Assembly: GCA_019359045.1 (NCBI GenBank)
Contig: JAHHIA010000002.1
Location: 52,401 to 116,400, forward strand
DNA: 64,000 nucleotides
Direction of reading: 5' to 3'
DNA from: Scytolyngbya sp. HA4215-MV1
GTDB lineage: Bacteria; Cyanobacteriota; Cyanobacteriia; Leptolyngbyales; Leptolyngbyaceae
In this document: positions 35,069 to 45,180 of the stretch, in pieces
Layout: every line of letters starts with the position of its first letter
Position numbering within the stretch: the stretch's first letter is position 1
Notes under the pieces: model-generated
The model's database searches: none
Told to the model about the DNA's origin: nothing
Seen by the model: only the letters and a program-made list of their open reading frames with translations
Position numbers and translations under genes: made by a program

Positions 35069-35146
35069 GGCGTTGCTCAGCAACGGGATGAAAATGATGC
35101 TGAATGATTTGAAACTCCGTTCCAAATCATCCTGCTTTTCAGCAAG
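35069..35146. repeat. MITE-like element, right end missing
   Basis: About 78 bases are nearly identical to 29452-29532, but the right terminal CGCC is lost and the sequence runs into the 3' end of the DUF928 gene. It lies between the convergent plsY and DUF928 genes. Confidence 0.8.
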
Positions 35147-35154
35147 TCTCCTCT

Positions 35155-36003
35155 TCACTCCTTCACTCCATCCTTCCCACATCCCAAAAGCGGTTCTCTG
35201 GCTAAATTCGCAAGATCTACCTGCCGGAGTAACGAAGCCCAATCTGCCTGCAGGGTGAGGTCATCAGCGGCATTACAACGCAAACTTGCCAAACTGGTAA
35301 GGGCATCTAGCCAGATGCTGTTTTCTGCATAGATGGCTGGCACTGCCTTAGCAGGTGCGGTACGGAGTTTTTGGTCGAGTGTCGCGCGGAGTTGAATGCG
35401 TTCCAGGTATCCCCACAAGTGGGGTGAAACCGGGTCTCTAGGTTGTTTAACTGGAAAGGTAACCGACCAAACATAGGTTTTGTCAGTTTCCAGGGAGATA
35501 GAGCGAGGTAGAGAAAAGCTCAAAATTCCGCGATTGCCAGGTAGAGTCACCTCTGTCTGGTACAAAATTTGGCGATCGCTGCGATTTGCAATCCTAAAAA
35601 TCGCGGTTTTGAGGGAGGTGTAGGGCGTGTAGACCAGAATAGTTGGGTGGGGAGACGTGGTCAGGCTGAAGGCAGATTTGGGTAAGAGGGCGATCGCAAT
35701 TTTACCGTCTGGTGTGCGATAGCCTGGACCACAGCGGTAACTCACCTGCTCTCGACTACCGGGCAAGGCAGGCTTACTGGCAGGCGGTTTGAACTGGATT
35801 TTCTTAATGCGACTACCACATTTTACTTGATTCAGAGAAATCTGAGTCGGTGGGATGGGGACTGCCTGCTTTGCCTGTATCTGTGCAAGTGGCAATGTCA
35901 CGGTGAGCAGGGAAGCCAGAGTGAATGGAATCAAAGTGCTACGAGGGGTAAGCTGAGATATCAAGGATGCTTGTGGACGGATGGAGATCCTTTCGATCTC
36001 CAT
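35155..36003 (-). CDS. DUF928 exported protein
   Basis: This 282-residue protein has an N-terminal signal segment (about 24-44, LIPFTLASLLTVTLPLAQIQA). A cyanobacterial DUF928 domain follows: CGPGYRTPDGKIAIALLPKSAFSLTTSPHPTILVYTPYTS, YQTEVTLPGNRGILSFSLP, KTYVWSVTFPV, ENSIWLDALTSLASLRC. Such proteins often sit beside CHAT or two-partner secretion genes. A second member (44347) flanks the same cluster here. A periplasmic location is likely; function is unknown. Confidence 0.85.
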   Translation of the reverse strand: MEIERISIRPQASLISQLTPRSTLIPFTLASLLTVTLPLAQIQAKQAVPIPPTQISLNQVKCGSRIKKIQFKPPASKPALPGSREQVSYRCGPGYRTPDGKIAIALLPKSAFSLTTSPHPTILVYTPYTSLKTAIFRIANRSDRQILYQTEVTLPGNRGILSFSLPRSISLETDKTYVWSVTFPVKQPRDPVSPHLWGYLERIQLRATLDQKLRTAPAKAVPAIYAENSIWLDALTSLASLRCNAADDLTLQADWASLLRQVDLANLAREPLLGCGKDGVKE

Positions 36004-36443
36004 CCGTCCACAAGTTGTTAGGAGGCAGTCAATTCGGAATTGTGAGGAACCTGAATTGAATAAAATCGCAAATTTATTGATCCTAAGGAGGCAATCTATT
36101 AACTCCCTAAAGAAAAATTTCGATAAGATTCAATTTTTGTTCCATTGGTAGATTAGTGGCTGAAACTCATGTTGAAGTGGGTTAAAACTCCCTCAAAAGG
36201 TTTAAACAGAACCCTAGGTCAAATCTGGCATATTGCCCTTGCCCATGTCTTTCAATTTTGTAGAAGTTAACGGTTCTGCGTAATGGACCCGGTCTGAGAT
36301 TGCCCAATCATTCATGACTGAGCATCAATCAGAGCACAATGCTTTGCGCCTCCACAGCAGGTAAAACGGTTCGCGTGCTCAGGCTTCCTGTTGTTTCTTC
36401 TCTGCTCATTGCCCTCCCCCCTTTCTCTGCACATTCCCCGCGC
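36004..36443. other. Intergenic region of about 440 bases
   Basis: This gap between the DUF928 and arsS genes is A/T-rich in part. I see no gene, tRNA or strong hairpin. Confidence 0.5.
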
Positions 36444-37571
36444 TTACGCCAAGGCTCCTCCACAGGAACTGCCAGCCCCAGCCGTACAACCAAAACAATG
36501 CCGATCGGTGACAATTTGCCGTTTTGCGAGCAGTTTCGGATCAAAGTCACGAATATGGGGACGTTTGCCATCCGGTTGCTGAAGTTCGAGATCGAGCATC
36601 TGATTAAAGTCGCAGTCGAACAAGCGACCATCCCAGCTAATGGAGAGGGTGTTGCGACACATCAAGCCCCTGATCGTGCCGGGGTTGAAGGAATTGACTA
36701 ATAACTCCAGGTAAGCCTGCAAATTGCCCGATTGCTCGAGCCACTCCAGGTAACGAGAAATGGGCATATTGTTGAGAGTAATCAGGCGATCGAAAGTCAC
36801 ACCCTGATGTTTTGCCAGTCCGGCTTTCCATTCTTGCTCCAGCTTGGCCTGACCATTGGCAAGAAACGCCCCCACCGGATTACTCATTAAGGTTAACGGT
36901 CGCTGAGGATCGCCTTTGCCGTAGCCTGCGGCATTGAGCCGCCGCAAAGCGACGATCGACTGCTCAAACGCGCCATCCCCCCGCTGAGCATCCGTGTTGC
37001 GTTGACGGTAGTGGGGCAGGGAACAAACCACCTCCACCTGACGTTCTGCCAACCATTCTGGCAGGTCTTGCATCCGGGGCAGCAGTAGCACAGTCAGGTT
37101 GCAACGATCGATGATATGTTTCCCCCGTGCGACACACTGATCGACCAGGTAGCGAAAGTGGGGGTTGAGTTCGGGGGCGCCGCCTGTGATGTCAACGGTG
37201 TGTGCGGTGGTTTGATCTAGGGCGTCCAGGCAGGCATCGATCGTTGCACGATCCATGTTTTCTTGGGTGCGATCGGGTCCAGCATCGACATGGCAATGGC
37301 GACAGGTCATGTTACACAACTTGCCGATGTTGATTTGAAAGATTTCGAGGGGAGCGGGAGCCAAAGAGTGCCAATCATGCACCGCTAAAGTGGCAGCGAA
37401 GTCTCCCTGATGGGGAGTTTGGGACAGATCGATCGCGGCAAGCGTTTGTAATTGATATGAGCTGGCAGCCAAGGGCGATCGCCGCCGTTGGAGGCTGGTA
37501 GTGGGTTTGGTCATTGCAATGGGAGGATGCAGATTCGGGCTTTGGGGCAAGGTGTTTTCGGGCGCAGACAT
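36444..37571 (-). CDS. arsS: Radical SAM protein ArsS (arsenosugar biosynthesis family)
   Basis: The protein of about 375 residues has the radical SAM cluster motif in GKLCNMTCRHCHVDAGP (Cys-x3-Cys-x2-Cys) and the SAM-binding strand VDITGGAPEL. A C-terminal Cys-rich block (RHCFGCTAGAGSSCGGA) ends the chain and probably binds further clusters. This is the ArsS plan, which acts in the synthesis of arsenic-containing sugars; the family also has members with other roles. The N-terminal start is uncertain (ATG 37571, ATG 37514 or TTG 37586). No other ars gene is nearby. Confidence 0.85.
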   Translation of the reverse strand: MSAPENTLPQSPNLHPPIAMTKPTTSLQRRRSPLAASSYQLQTLAAIDLSQTPHQGDFAATLAVHDWHSLAPAPLEIFQINIGKLCNMTCRHCHVDAGPDRTQENMDRATIDACLDALDQTTAHTVDITGGAPELNPHFRYLVDQCVARGKHIIDRCNLTVLLLPRMQDLPEWLAERQVEVVCSLPHYRQRNTDAQRGDGAFEQSIVALRRLNAAGYGKGDPQRPLTLMSNPVGAFLANGQAKLEQEWKAGLAKHQGVTFDRLITLNNMPISRYLEWLEQSGNLQAYLELLVNSFNPGTIRGLMCRNTLSISWDGRLFDCDFNQMLDLELQQPDGKRPHIRDFDPKLLAKRQIVTDRHCFGCTAGAGSSCGGALA

Positions 37572-37659
37572 GCCTTTTGCAACCAAGGGGGCGGAAGGAA
37601 GATATTTGAAACTTTACCCTACAGCAAAAAACTGAGAATCTGCTGAACGCTATAAATTT

Positions 37660-37708
37660 GGCGTTACTCAACAACGGGATGAAAATCAGGATGATTTTCA
37701 GCAACGCC
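37660..37708. repeat. MITE-like element, internally deleted copy
   Basis: These 49 bases begin GGCGTTACTCAACAACGGGAT and end TTTCAGCAACGCC. The central arm of the long copy is missing. It sits in the leader of arsS. Confidence 0.75.
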
Positions 37709-37863
37709 GTAAATTTTGCCAAGCAATAATTTAGCCAAAATCGCTTTGGCGCCCACCGCCTCACTTCCATTCGTTCGGCTGACTTTACCATCAGCCTCCG
37801 TCAAACCTAGGTAAACGATTCCGAGATTTAAATCAGCCTACTGACTGACCGACCGGTTCAGTC

Positions 37864-39930
37864 TCAAAACTGATAGTTCACACTGAAATAGAAACCATCA
37901 TCTTGAGCATTGCCTCCCCGATCGTCTAGGTTGATGAGCGGGGGAGCATAATCTAACCGAACACTGAACTGGGGTAACGGTTGAAACAAAATACCCAAAC
38001 CGACCGCTGCCAGAAAAGTTTGCTCCGGCAACTCATTGGGGTTATCTGCCTGATTCCAAATCAACCCGGCATCAAAAAATGGAGCAAACTGCAAAACAGG
38101 AATGCCTGCTTGATCGCGATAAACCACAATCCGATCTTCGAGTGAAAGCCGAATCCCGTTATCGCCCGATCGGGCATTTTGACGATAGCCCCGCACCGAC
38201 TGTCCGCCCCCAATCACAAATTGCTGTGAGGGAAGTAAACTATCGGGCGTCAGTTGGACATCAAATTGGGCAATTAGCAAATTGTCTTCATTAATTCGTT
38301 GCACCCGTTGCAACTGCGCCAGCCAACTAAAAAAGCGCCCATCTGGAATGGGGGCATCATTGGTCGTGGCATCAAATACATTCACCCCAAAGCTAAACTG
38401 CGATCGTAGTGCCCAGGCTCCCTGCAAATCGCGCTTGACATAGTCTTGCCCAAACTTGAGCACCCGTACTCGGCTGTTGCCATCCACATCTGGCCCAATG
38501 CCAAAGGGGAACGGTTGTCCATTGAAAATAAAAGTCTGCCCATTCTGGTAGCTAAACCCGAGGGAAAGCGCTAATTCTTCCCGAGGCGATCGCACCAACG
38601 GTTGGCGAAAACTCACCTCATACAGTTCCGTTTCACCACTGATGTCTAGAAAACCAAATTGGTCATCGGTGATGCGGTTATTGCTAGGGGCTGCCCGCAA
38701 TTGTAACGTCCCATTCATGGCGTTGAGTGGCACCCGGTAGTTAAAGTCATACTGGTTCGAGCCACCAGTCGTGGTGCCGAAATAGGAAACCGAAATTTCA
38801 TCCCCAAAGCCAGTCGGGTTGCGATAACCAACAATTCCCCCTAGACGCACTGCTCCTACACTGGGAGGCGAATAGTTGTCTGCCCCAATCACGCCATAAA
38901 AGGACTGGGCTTCCGTTACGCGCACCGTTAAGATACTTTTGCCCAATTGGGTGCCTGGTCGCAAACTGGCTTCTACATTGGCAAATAGCGGATCAGCCTT
39001 GAGCAAGCGGAGTTGGTCTTCTAAGCGGTCTTGCCGCAAGGGTGTCCCAGCACCGAGCGCTACCCGGCTGCGGACATAGGAGGGGTGTAAGCGACGAGTG
39101 CCTTCAACATCAATCTGCTCAACCGAGCCTTCCACCACTCGAATTTGCACCACGCCATTCTCAATGACTTGATCGACCAAAATTGCTCGGGAGGTGATGT
39201 AGCCCCGATCGAGGTAAATCTGTGTAATGGCATCCGCTGCGTTACGCAATTCGTCCAAAGTGACCGATCGCCCTTCCAACGGTTTAATAATCGGTTCAAT
39301 CTCTTTGGCACCTAGAATCGTGCTGCCCGTCACTTCGATTTTGGTCACCGCGATCGCGGGATTTGGGGTTGCCTCTGGGCTGGGAACAGGACTGGGCGAA
39401 GGACTGGGGGTCGGCGGTACGGGCAAAATTGGTTGCGTTGGAACTGGCTCCGTTGGGTTGGGTGCTCCCGGCAAGAGGCGATCGCGATTGGGATCGGGTT
39501 TCTGAGCTAATAGCCCCAATGGGTCGGTAGCCCCGATCTCAGGTGGCGAACTGAACTGCTTTTCTATCCCAACCCAAGTAATAGGAACCCTGCGCCCCTG
39601 AGTTTGCAAGGGTGATGATAACCAACTCGTATTTGAGGGCAAATTTTGGGGCGATAAACAAGTCTCAACCCGTCCAGGGCTAAAACTGAAGGTTTCAGAT
39701 CCCTTTTGAGCAATCCTTCGCAACGGACTCTGATCGGGAGCCTGAAACACTTCGGCAAGTTTTAGATTTTGCAGAGATTGAGTGACTCCATCCATTTCAT
39801 GCTGATTTCCTGAAGGAGGTAGAGAACACTCCCCAACCACTGATGCTGAATATCCTGGCAGCCCATAGACAATCAGAGCCAGCCCTGGAATGGGACTGCC
39901 ACACCTCAACACCCAACGCATTAAATGCAT
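37864..39930 (-). CDS. Two-partner secretion outer-membrane transporter (TpsB, ShlB/FhaC family)
   Basis: From ATG 39930 (MHLMRW) the protein has about 688 residues: a signal segment, a Pro-rich linker and a POTRA region (IAVTKIEVTGSTILGAKEIEPIIKPLEGRSVTLDELRNAADAITQIYLDRGYITSRA). A beta barrel follows, with the LRADY/F-like motif VRGYRQNARSGDNGIRLSLEDRI and a terminal aromatic strand YFSVNYQF. It exports one partner protein across the outer membrane. The partner is almost certainly the divergent TpsA-CHAT gene, whose start lies 310 bases away. Confidence 0.92.
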   Translation of the reverse strand: MHLMRWVLRCGSPIPGLALIVYGLPGYSASVVGECSLPPSGNQHEMDGVTQSLQNLKLAEVFQAPDQSPLRRIAQKGSETFSFSPGRVETCLSPQNLPSNTSWLSSPLQTQGRRVPITWVGIEKQFSSPPEIGATDPLGLLAQKPDPNRDRLLPGAPNPTEPVPTQPILPVPPTPSPSPSPVPSPEATPNPAIAVTKIEVTGSTILGAKEIEPIIKPLEGRSVTLDELRNAADAITQIYLDRGYITSRAILVDQVIENGVVQIRVVEGSVEQIDVEGTRRLHPSYVRSRVALGAGTPLRQDRLEDQLRLLKADPLFANVEASLRPGTQLGKSILTVRVTEAQSFYGVIGADNYSPPSVGAVRLGGIVGYRNPTGFGDEISVSYFGTTTGGSNQYDFNYRVPLNAMNGTLQLRAAPSNNRITDDQFGFLDISGETELYEVSFRQPLVRSPREELALSLGFSYQNGQTFIFNGQPFPFGIGPDVDGNSRVRVLKFGQDYVKRDLQGAWALRSQFSFGVNVFDATTNDAPIPDGRFFSWLAQLQRVQRINEDNLLIAQFDVQLTPDSLLPSQQFVIGGGQSVRGYRQNARSGDNGIRLSLEDRIVVYRDQAGIPVLQFAPFFDAGLIWNQADNPNELPEQTFLAAVGLGILFQPLPQFSVRLDYAPPLINLDDRGGNAQDDGFYFSVNYQF

Positions 39931-40244
39931 GAATTCAGACTCCAAATGCAAATGAGCAAAATACCGATAAAAACCCAATCTGTAGACTCTTTATTCATTA
40001 AAAACAGAGATCAAAAATAAGAAACATTGTTATTTATACTAACAAAGAGAATAAAAAGACACACCTTGAAATCATCAATTAATATTAAAAAAGTTTTCTT
40101 TTTGGCTGGTTTCTTGTCAATCCCACTTTGGGGTGGCTAAAACCTGAAGCATAGGGAATTAGGTTATATAAAGATTGCGAAGCGACTATCTTAGTTGAAT
40201 TTCATTATTTCGCCTCTAACGTTATCTCAATATTTTGAATACTG
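39931..40244. promoter_or_regulatory. Divergent control region of the two-partner secretion pair
   Basis: This gap of about 310 bases is distinctly A/T-rich (TTAATATTAAAAAAGTTTTC and similar) and must hold the promoters of both genes. No recognised regulator site was found. Confidence 0.5.
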
Positions 40245-43200
40245 TTGAAAAGCAATGAATCTGGCAGTCATGGAGTGAGATTAAAAGTGGAAAAAAATAA
40301 TTCATTACTTCTTGCTCTCTTGGGTCAAAGCAACCCGGAAAAAAAACAAATTGGTTGGCAAATCATTTTATTCTGGGTCCTAACCTTGTTCCCTTTGGTG
40401 GGTCATGCTCAGTCGATCGTGCCTGCTCAGAATGCCACTGGCACGGTCGTAACTCCCAACGGTAACCAGTTTGATATTACTGGTGGACAACTGTCGAGCG
40501 ATCGCGTCAATCTGTTTCATACCTTCTCCCAATTTGGGTTAAGTCAAAATCAGATTGCCAACTTTTTGACCAGTCCCTCAGTAAGAAATATTCTAGGACA
40601 GGTTATTGGCGGTAATCCGTCTTTCATCAACGGCTTGCTTCAGGTCAGCGGTAGCCAGGCAAATCTGGTGCTTATCAATCCAGCAGGCATTTTGTTTGGT
40701 CCCAATGCCAGCCTCAACCTTCCCGCTGCCTTTACCGCAACCACTGCCAATCGCGTTGGCTTTGCTGCCAATACAAGAGCCACAACCCAATGGCTTACGG
40801 TAGGTGGAGCCAACAATTACGCCACGTTGGTTGGCACACCTGGTCAGTTTGCGTTTGCCATGCCCCAACCAGGGGCGATCGTCAATGCCGGCAATCTGAA
40901 TGTTTCTGGAGGACAAAGTTTAACCTTCCTGGGCGGCACGGTGGTCAACATGGGGCAACTCAGTGCTGGACAATTGACGATCGCAGCGGTACCGGGGACT
41001 TCCCTCGTGCGGCTGAGTCAGCCAGGGAGTTTACTCAGTCTGGACATTCAACCCTTGCCATCATTAGGGAATGGGATGGTTCGACCTCGCTCAGTCATCC
41101 CCCTTTCGCCCTTTGCCCCCAGTTCCTTGCCCCAACTGCTGACCGGTGGCAACCTGGTTAGCGCCACCGGGCTTCAGCTCAATCCGCAGGGGCAGGTTGA
41201 GCTAGTCGGTTCAGGCATTTCTGTTCATCCGGGTGATGTGGTAGTTAGCAGCCCACAGTCTACGGTAAGCGCTCAGCAAGCACTAATCTCAGCAGCAAAT
41301 CAGGTCACGATCGATCGCAGCCAACTTCAAACCACGGGCAATTTAAGCTTATTAGCACAAAATAATGTCCTGGTGCGGGATAGCACCACTACCCCAGTAC
41401 AGATTGTGGCGGGAGGCAATCTCACCCTTCAGGGTAACCAGGGCATTGATATTCTGGCGCTGAACCACCCCCAACCAGCCTTGCAAAGTGGCGGTAATCT
41501 CAGCCTGATCAGCAACGGCACCATTTCTGGCGATGCCCACTTTACGAGTGGGGGATGGTTTGCCATCCGCAATCTCGCAGGCAATCCTGGTAACTTCCTT
41601 AGCCTCTACGACCCGATCATTCTATCGACCAGTGATGTAGTATTTGGCGACTATACGGGGGCTTCGCTCAAAGTTGTCGCAGCAGGCAGCATTACCGGGG
41701 GCAATATCCTGATTCGCAATCCTGAAACCTTGACTCCTGCGATCGCGGCTGACCCTGATGCGACGGTTTTAACCACCACTCCAGCTATTATCTTGTTGGC
41801 GGGCCAAAATGTGACGACATCGACCGTCCCAATTACGACTGGGGTTCTCCCAACCCAGTTCAATCCGGGGGGACCCACGTTGCCAGGGAGCATTACGGTT
41901 GGCAGCCTCAATACTTCATCCGGGGGAGGGGGCCCCATCAGATTGTTGGCTCCTGGCAATATCACCGTAAATGGGGGGATTGATACTAGTGCCAATTCTA
42001 TTCCCGTTGCTACGGCTGGTGCCGTTCAAATTGATGCAGGGGGCAATATTGCAATTACTGGAGCCATTAACACTTCCGCAATCTCATTCGATCTCAATTC
42101 CACAACCACTGCAACAGGCGGTTCCGTCTCACTCAATGCTGGTGGAAACATTACCTTCAGTACAATTGACACATCGGCACTGGCAAACTTAATTTCCTTT
42201 ACCGGCTTTTTGGGTACAGGGGGAAATGTGACGCTCGTTGCTAATGGGGTCGTCCGAGGCACGGGGGCAAATGTGGAAACCGGCGAAACCATTTTTACCA
42301 ACAGCCCCACCCAGGGTGGCACAGTCACGATTCAACACAATGGGGGTCCCACCAATTTCCGTTTCATCATCGGCGATGCGACCAATAATGGTCTTGCCGG
42401 ATCGATTAATACGGGGGCTGGTATCGATACTCTGGGACCGACCCAAACCATTCCGGTTGTGCCCTTGCTCGTCCCACCCAACAATGTCTTTACGCAAGGT
42501 AATAATATCCGGATCACTTTTATCAACTCGCCACCGCCAACTCCCAATGGCGCGACAGTGACGCTTTCCCCAGGTCAATCGACCAACTTTACCTATGCCA
42601 GCCTCTTGCCCACCACCCCTGATGTAAACGGCGATATCATCCCCTCTATGAGGATCGATGCAATCTTTGGCGGCATCCTGACGGTAAATGGCATTCCCGC
42701 CACACCAGGCACTCTCATCTTTCCAGGAGATACGCTGAATTACTTGCCGCCTGCTGGCACAACTGGCACCATTAATGCTTTCAGCCTCATTGCGAATGAT
42801 AATATTTCTTTCTCTAACCCAGCCACCGTCCGCGTCAATATCCCGACACCCACGCCCATACCCACGCCTAATCCCAGCCCCAGCCCCAGCCCCAGTCCCA
42901 GTCCTCGCCTCCAACTGAGACAAGAGCAGGGTCCTCCCCAAGCAGAACCATTACCTGGTATTCCTACCCAGGTAATTTCCTATAAGCCTTCTTGCGATCT
43001 GGTTGATCCTGGGATCACTGCGCTGGAAAGCAACTTCACCGATGAGTACGATCGCTATTCTCACCAAGCGAAAACGGCGGGTAAAGGCTTGTCGGCGGCT
43101 TGTAACCTATTGACTCAGATCCAGAGTGAAACGGGAGTGAAACCGGCACTGATTTATGTCAGTTTCTTGCCTGAAACTTTGGATGCAAACGGTAACCTGA

Positions 43201-44255
43201 CCAAAGGGGACAATGACGCGCTGGAGCTATTGCTGGTAACAGCCAAGGGAAAACCTCGCCAAATTCGGATTCCGATCGCACGCCGGGCGCAGGTACTGGC
43301 AGTGGTAAAAAACTTCACCCGCGATGTCACCGATCCCCGCAAAACTCGGAATACAACCTATCTCATTCAGGCAAAGCAGTTGTATCAATGGTTGGTGGCT
43401 CCGCTCGAAGCTCAGCTCACCCAGGAAAAAATTCAGAATTTAGTCTTTATTGTGGACTCAGGTTTGCGATCGCTCCCGCTGGCAGCCTTGCATGATGGGA
43501 AAGAATTTCTCGTAGAAAAATACAGCATTGGCTTGATGCCGAGCCTCAGCTTGACCAACACTCGTTATGTGGATGTTAAAAACGCTCAAGTACTCGGTTT
43601 AGGCATTTCTAAAAGCACCCAGGAACAGCAACCACTGCCAGCCGTGCCAGTGGAGTTAGCGGCGGCAGTGAGTAAACTCTGGTCGGGCAAAACCGTTCTC
43701 AACGAAGCCGTTACCCCGGCTAACCTCAGACGCTTAAGGCAAGAAGTTCCCTACGGCATCATCCACATGGCAACCCATGCCGACTTTACTCCAGGGGGAA
43801 TCGAAAATTCTTACATTCAGGTCTGGAATGACAAATTGCAGCCCGGGCAGATTCGGCAATTGGGGTGGAGCAATCCTCCCGTGGAGTTGCTCGTTCTCAG
43901 TGCTTGCAAAACTGCGGTTGGAGACGAACAGTCAGAATTGGGGTTTGCGGGATCGGCTGCCCAAACTGGGGTCAAATCTGTTTTGGCTAGCCTTTGGTAC
44001 GTCAGTGATGCTGCCACCGCGGCTTTGATGGTGGAATTCTACGATGCTTTGAAAACAGCTCCGATTAAAGCCGAAGCTTTGCGTCATGCCCAGATAGCAA
44101 TGGCAAAAGGACAGGTTACTTTGGAAGAAGGCGTGCTCAAAGGTTTAGATGGCGTAGGGGAACTCTCGCTGCCTCCAGGTATTACGTTGCGCGATCGCGT
44201 TCTCTCTCACCCTTACTACTGGGCAGCCTTTACTATGGTCGGGAATCCCTGGTAA
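40245..44255 (+). CDS. Secreted TpsA-like protein ending in a CHAT protease domain
   Basis: This 1336-residue protein has a signal peptide (about 38-55, cleavage near GHA-QS) and a haemagglutination/TPS secretion domain (about 57-200; FDITGGQLSSDRVNLFHTFSQFGL, NLVLINPAGILFGPNA). Long beta-helix repeats run to about 780, then comes a Thr/Pro/Ser linker near 868-888. A C-terminal CHAT (caspase-like) domain spans about 1060-1336, with His1178 in HMATHAD and Cys1221 in LSACKTAVG. The dyad is intact. I infer an exported or surface protease secreted by the TpsB encoded divergently. The start may be TTG 40245 or GTG 40275/40287. Confidence 0.9.
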   Translation: MKSNESGSHGVRLKVEKNNSLLLALLGQSNPEKKQIGWQIILFWVLTLFPLVGHAQSIVPAQNATGTVVTPNGNQFDITGGQLSSDRVNLFHTFSQFGLSQNQIANFLTSPSVRNILGQVIGGNPSFINGLLQVSGSQANLVLINPAGILFGPNASLNLPAAFTATTANRVGFAANTRATTQWLTVGGANNYATLVGTPGQFAFAMPQPGAIVNAGNLNVSGGQSLTFLGGTVVNMGQLSAGQLTIAAVPGTSLVRLSQPGSLLSLDIQPLPSLGNGMVRPRSVIPLSPFAPSSLPQLLTGGNLVSATGLQLNPQGQVELVGSGISVHPGDVVVSSPQSTVSAQQALISAANQVTIDRSQLQTTGNLSLLAQNNVLVRDSTTTPVQIVAGGNLTLQGNQGIDILALNHPQPALQSGGNLSLISNGTISGDAHFTSGGWFAIRNLAGNPGNFLSLYDPIILSTSDVVFGDYTGASLKVVAAGSITGGNILIRNPETLTPAIAADPDATVLTTTPAIILLAGQNVTTSTVPITTGVLPTQFNPGGPTLPGSITVGSLNTSSGGGGPIRLLAPGNITVNGGIDTSANSIPVATAGAVQIDAGGNIAITGAINTSAISFDLNSTTTATGGSVSLNAGGNITFSTIDTSALANLISFTGFLGTGGNVTLVANGVVRGTGANVETGETIFTNSPTQGGTVTIQHNGGPTNFRFIIGDATNNGLAGSINTGAGIDTLGPTQTIPVVPLLVPPNNVFTQGNNIRITFINSPPPTPNGATVTLSPGQSTNFTYASLLPTTPDVNGDIIPSMRIDAIFGGILTVNGIPATPGTLIFPGDTLNYLPPAGTTGTINAFSLIANDNISFSNPATVRVNIPTPTPIPTPNPSPSPSPSPSPRLQLRQEQGPPQAEPLPGIPTQVISYKPSCDLVDPGITALESNFTDEYDRYSHQAKTAGKGLSAACNLLTQIQSETGVKPALIYVSFLPETLDANGNLTKGDNDALELLLVTAKGKPRQIRIPIARRAQVLAVVKNFTRDVTDPRKTRNTTYLIQAKQLYQWLVAPLEAQLTQEKIQNLVFIVDSGLRSLPLAALHDGKEFLVEKYSIGLMPSLSLTNTRYVDVKNAQVLGLGISKSTQEQQPLPAVPVELAAAVSKLWSGKTVLNEAVTPANLRRLRQEVPYGIIHMATHADFTPGGIENSYIQVWNDKLQPGQIRQLGWSNPPVELLVLSACKTAVGDEQSELGFAGSAAQTGVKSVLASLWYVSDAATAALMVEFYDALKTAPIKAEALRHAQIAMAKGQVTLEEGVLKGLDGVGELSLPPGITLRDRVLSHPYYWAAFTMVGNPW
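42866..42906 (+). repeat. Pro-Ser coding microsatellite
   Basis: Units of CCCAGC/CCCAGT encode a PSPSPSPSPS linker that separates the beta-helix part from the CHAT half of the TpsA-like protein. Confidence 0.8.
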
Positions 44256-44346
44256 ACAGCCAAGTCTCTTTCGGGAACGATCTGATTAAAACTTGGATCT
44301 TTTCTACAAGCACACAAACTTACCCTGATTTGATGGATTTTCTAGT

Positions 44347-45180
44347 ATGCGCCTGAGCAAACGCCCTGTTAAGTGGTTATCGGCAGGTTTGGCCCTTTGC
44401 CTGGGATTGGCGATCGTGGGTGCTCCGTGGTTGGTTATGGCTCAACAGTTCGTGCCACCCAAGCGGGGCTTGCCAGGACGACGCATTGGTGGTGGGTCAC
44501 GTGATCCCCGTGCTTGTATTCGATCGGCACCTTCGCAACCTGCAGAATTGGGACAACTCTTTGCCCTCTCTCCAAACAATAACTTCGGATTCACAACCAC
44601 TGCCGCCCCTCGCTTCTTTTGGTATTTGCCCAAGACGCGGGCAAAGCAAGCAGAATTAACTCTCTATCGGGCGAACAAGCAGCAGATTGAGCATTTAACC
44701 GAGGGTGCTAGTCGGGAGCAAATCAAGCAAGTCGAGCAAACAGTGGTTTATCAGACCACTTTTAATTTGACCAGCCAGATTGGGATCGTCAGTGTCGCCT
44801 TACTCTCCAAGAGCGCCAATGCTGCTCCTTCGCTAGAAGTTGGACAATACTACCGCTGGCAAATTTCCTTGATTTGTGATCCCAATAACCGCAAAGTGGG
44901 GGATATTTCCATCGAAGGTTGGATACAACGGATTGAACCGGAGACCGCACTTGCCAGCAAATTGCAAAAATCTGACGATCGCAAGCGGGTTTCCCTCTAT
45001 GCCAGCAACGGCTACTGGTACGATACGCTGGATACCCTCGCCAACCTGCGCTGTGCCAATCCTACCGATAGCAGTCTTGTGAATAGTTGGTCAGCCTTAC
45101 TGAAGTCGGTGAAATTAGAGGTGATCGCCAACCAGCCGTTGCTTCAGTCCTGCCCCAGTAGCCGAGCCCTACACCAGTGA
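44347..45180 (+). CDS. DUF928 exported protein, second copy
   Basis: The 277-residue protein has a signal segment (WLSAGLALCLGLAIVGAPWLVMA) and a DUF928 domain (APRFFWYLPKTRAKQAELTLYR, VVYQTTFNLTSQIGIVSVALL, YRWQISLICDPNNRK, GYWYDTLDTLANLRC). It follows the TpsA-CHAT gene by 90 bases on the same strand and is probably co-transcribed. It is only distantly similar to the first copy at 35155, so the two are old paralogues. Confidence 0.87.
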   Translation: MRLSKRPVKWLSAGLALCLGLAIVGAPWLVMAQQFVPPKRGLPGRRIGGGSRDPRACIRSAPSQPAELGQLFALSPNNNFGFTTTAAPRFFWYLPKTRAKQAELTLYRANKQQIEHLTEGASREQIKQVEQTVVYQTTFNLTSQIGIVSVALLSKSANAAPSLEVGQYYRWQISLICDPNNRKVGDISIEGWIQRIEPETALASKLQKSDDRKRVSLYASNGYWYDTLDTLANLRCANPTDSSLVNSWSALLKSVKLEVIANQPLLQSCPSSRALHQ

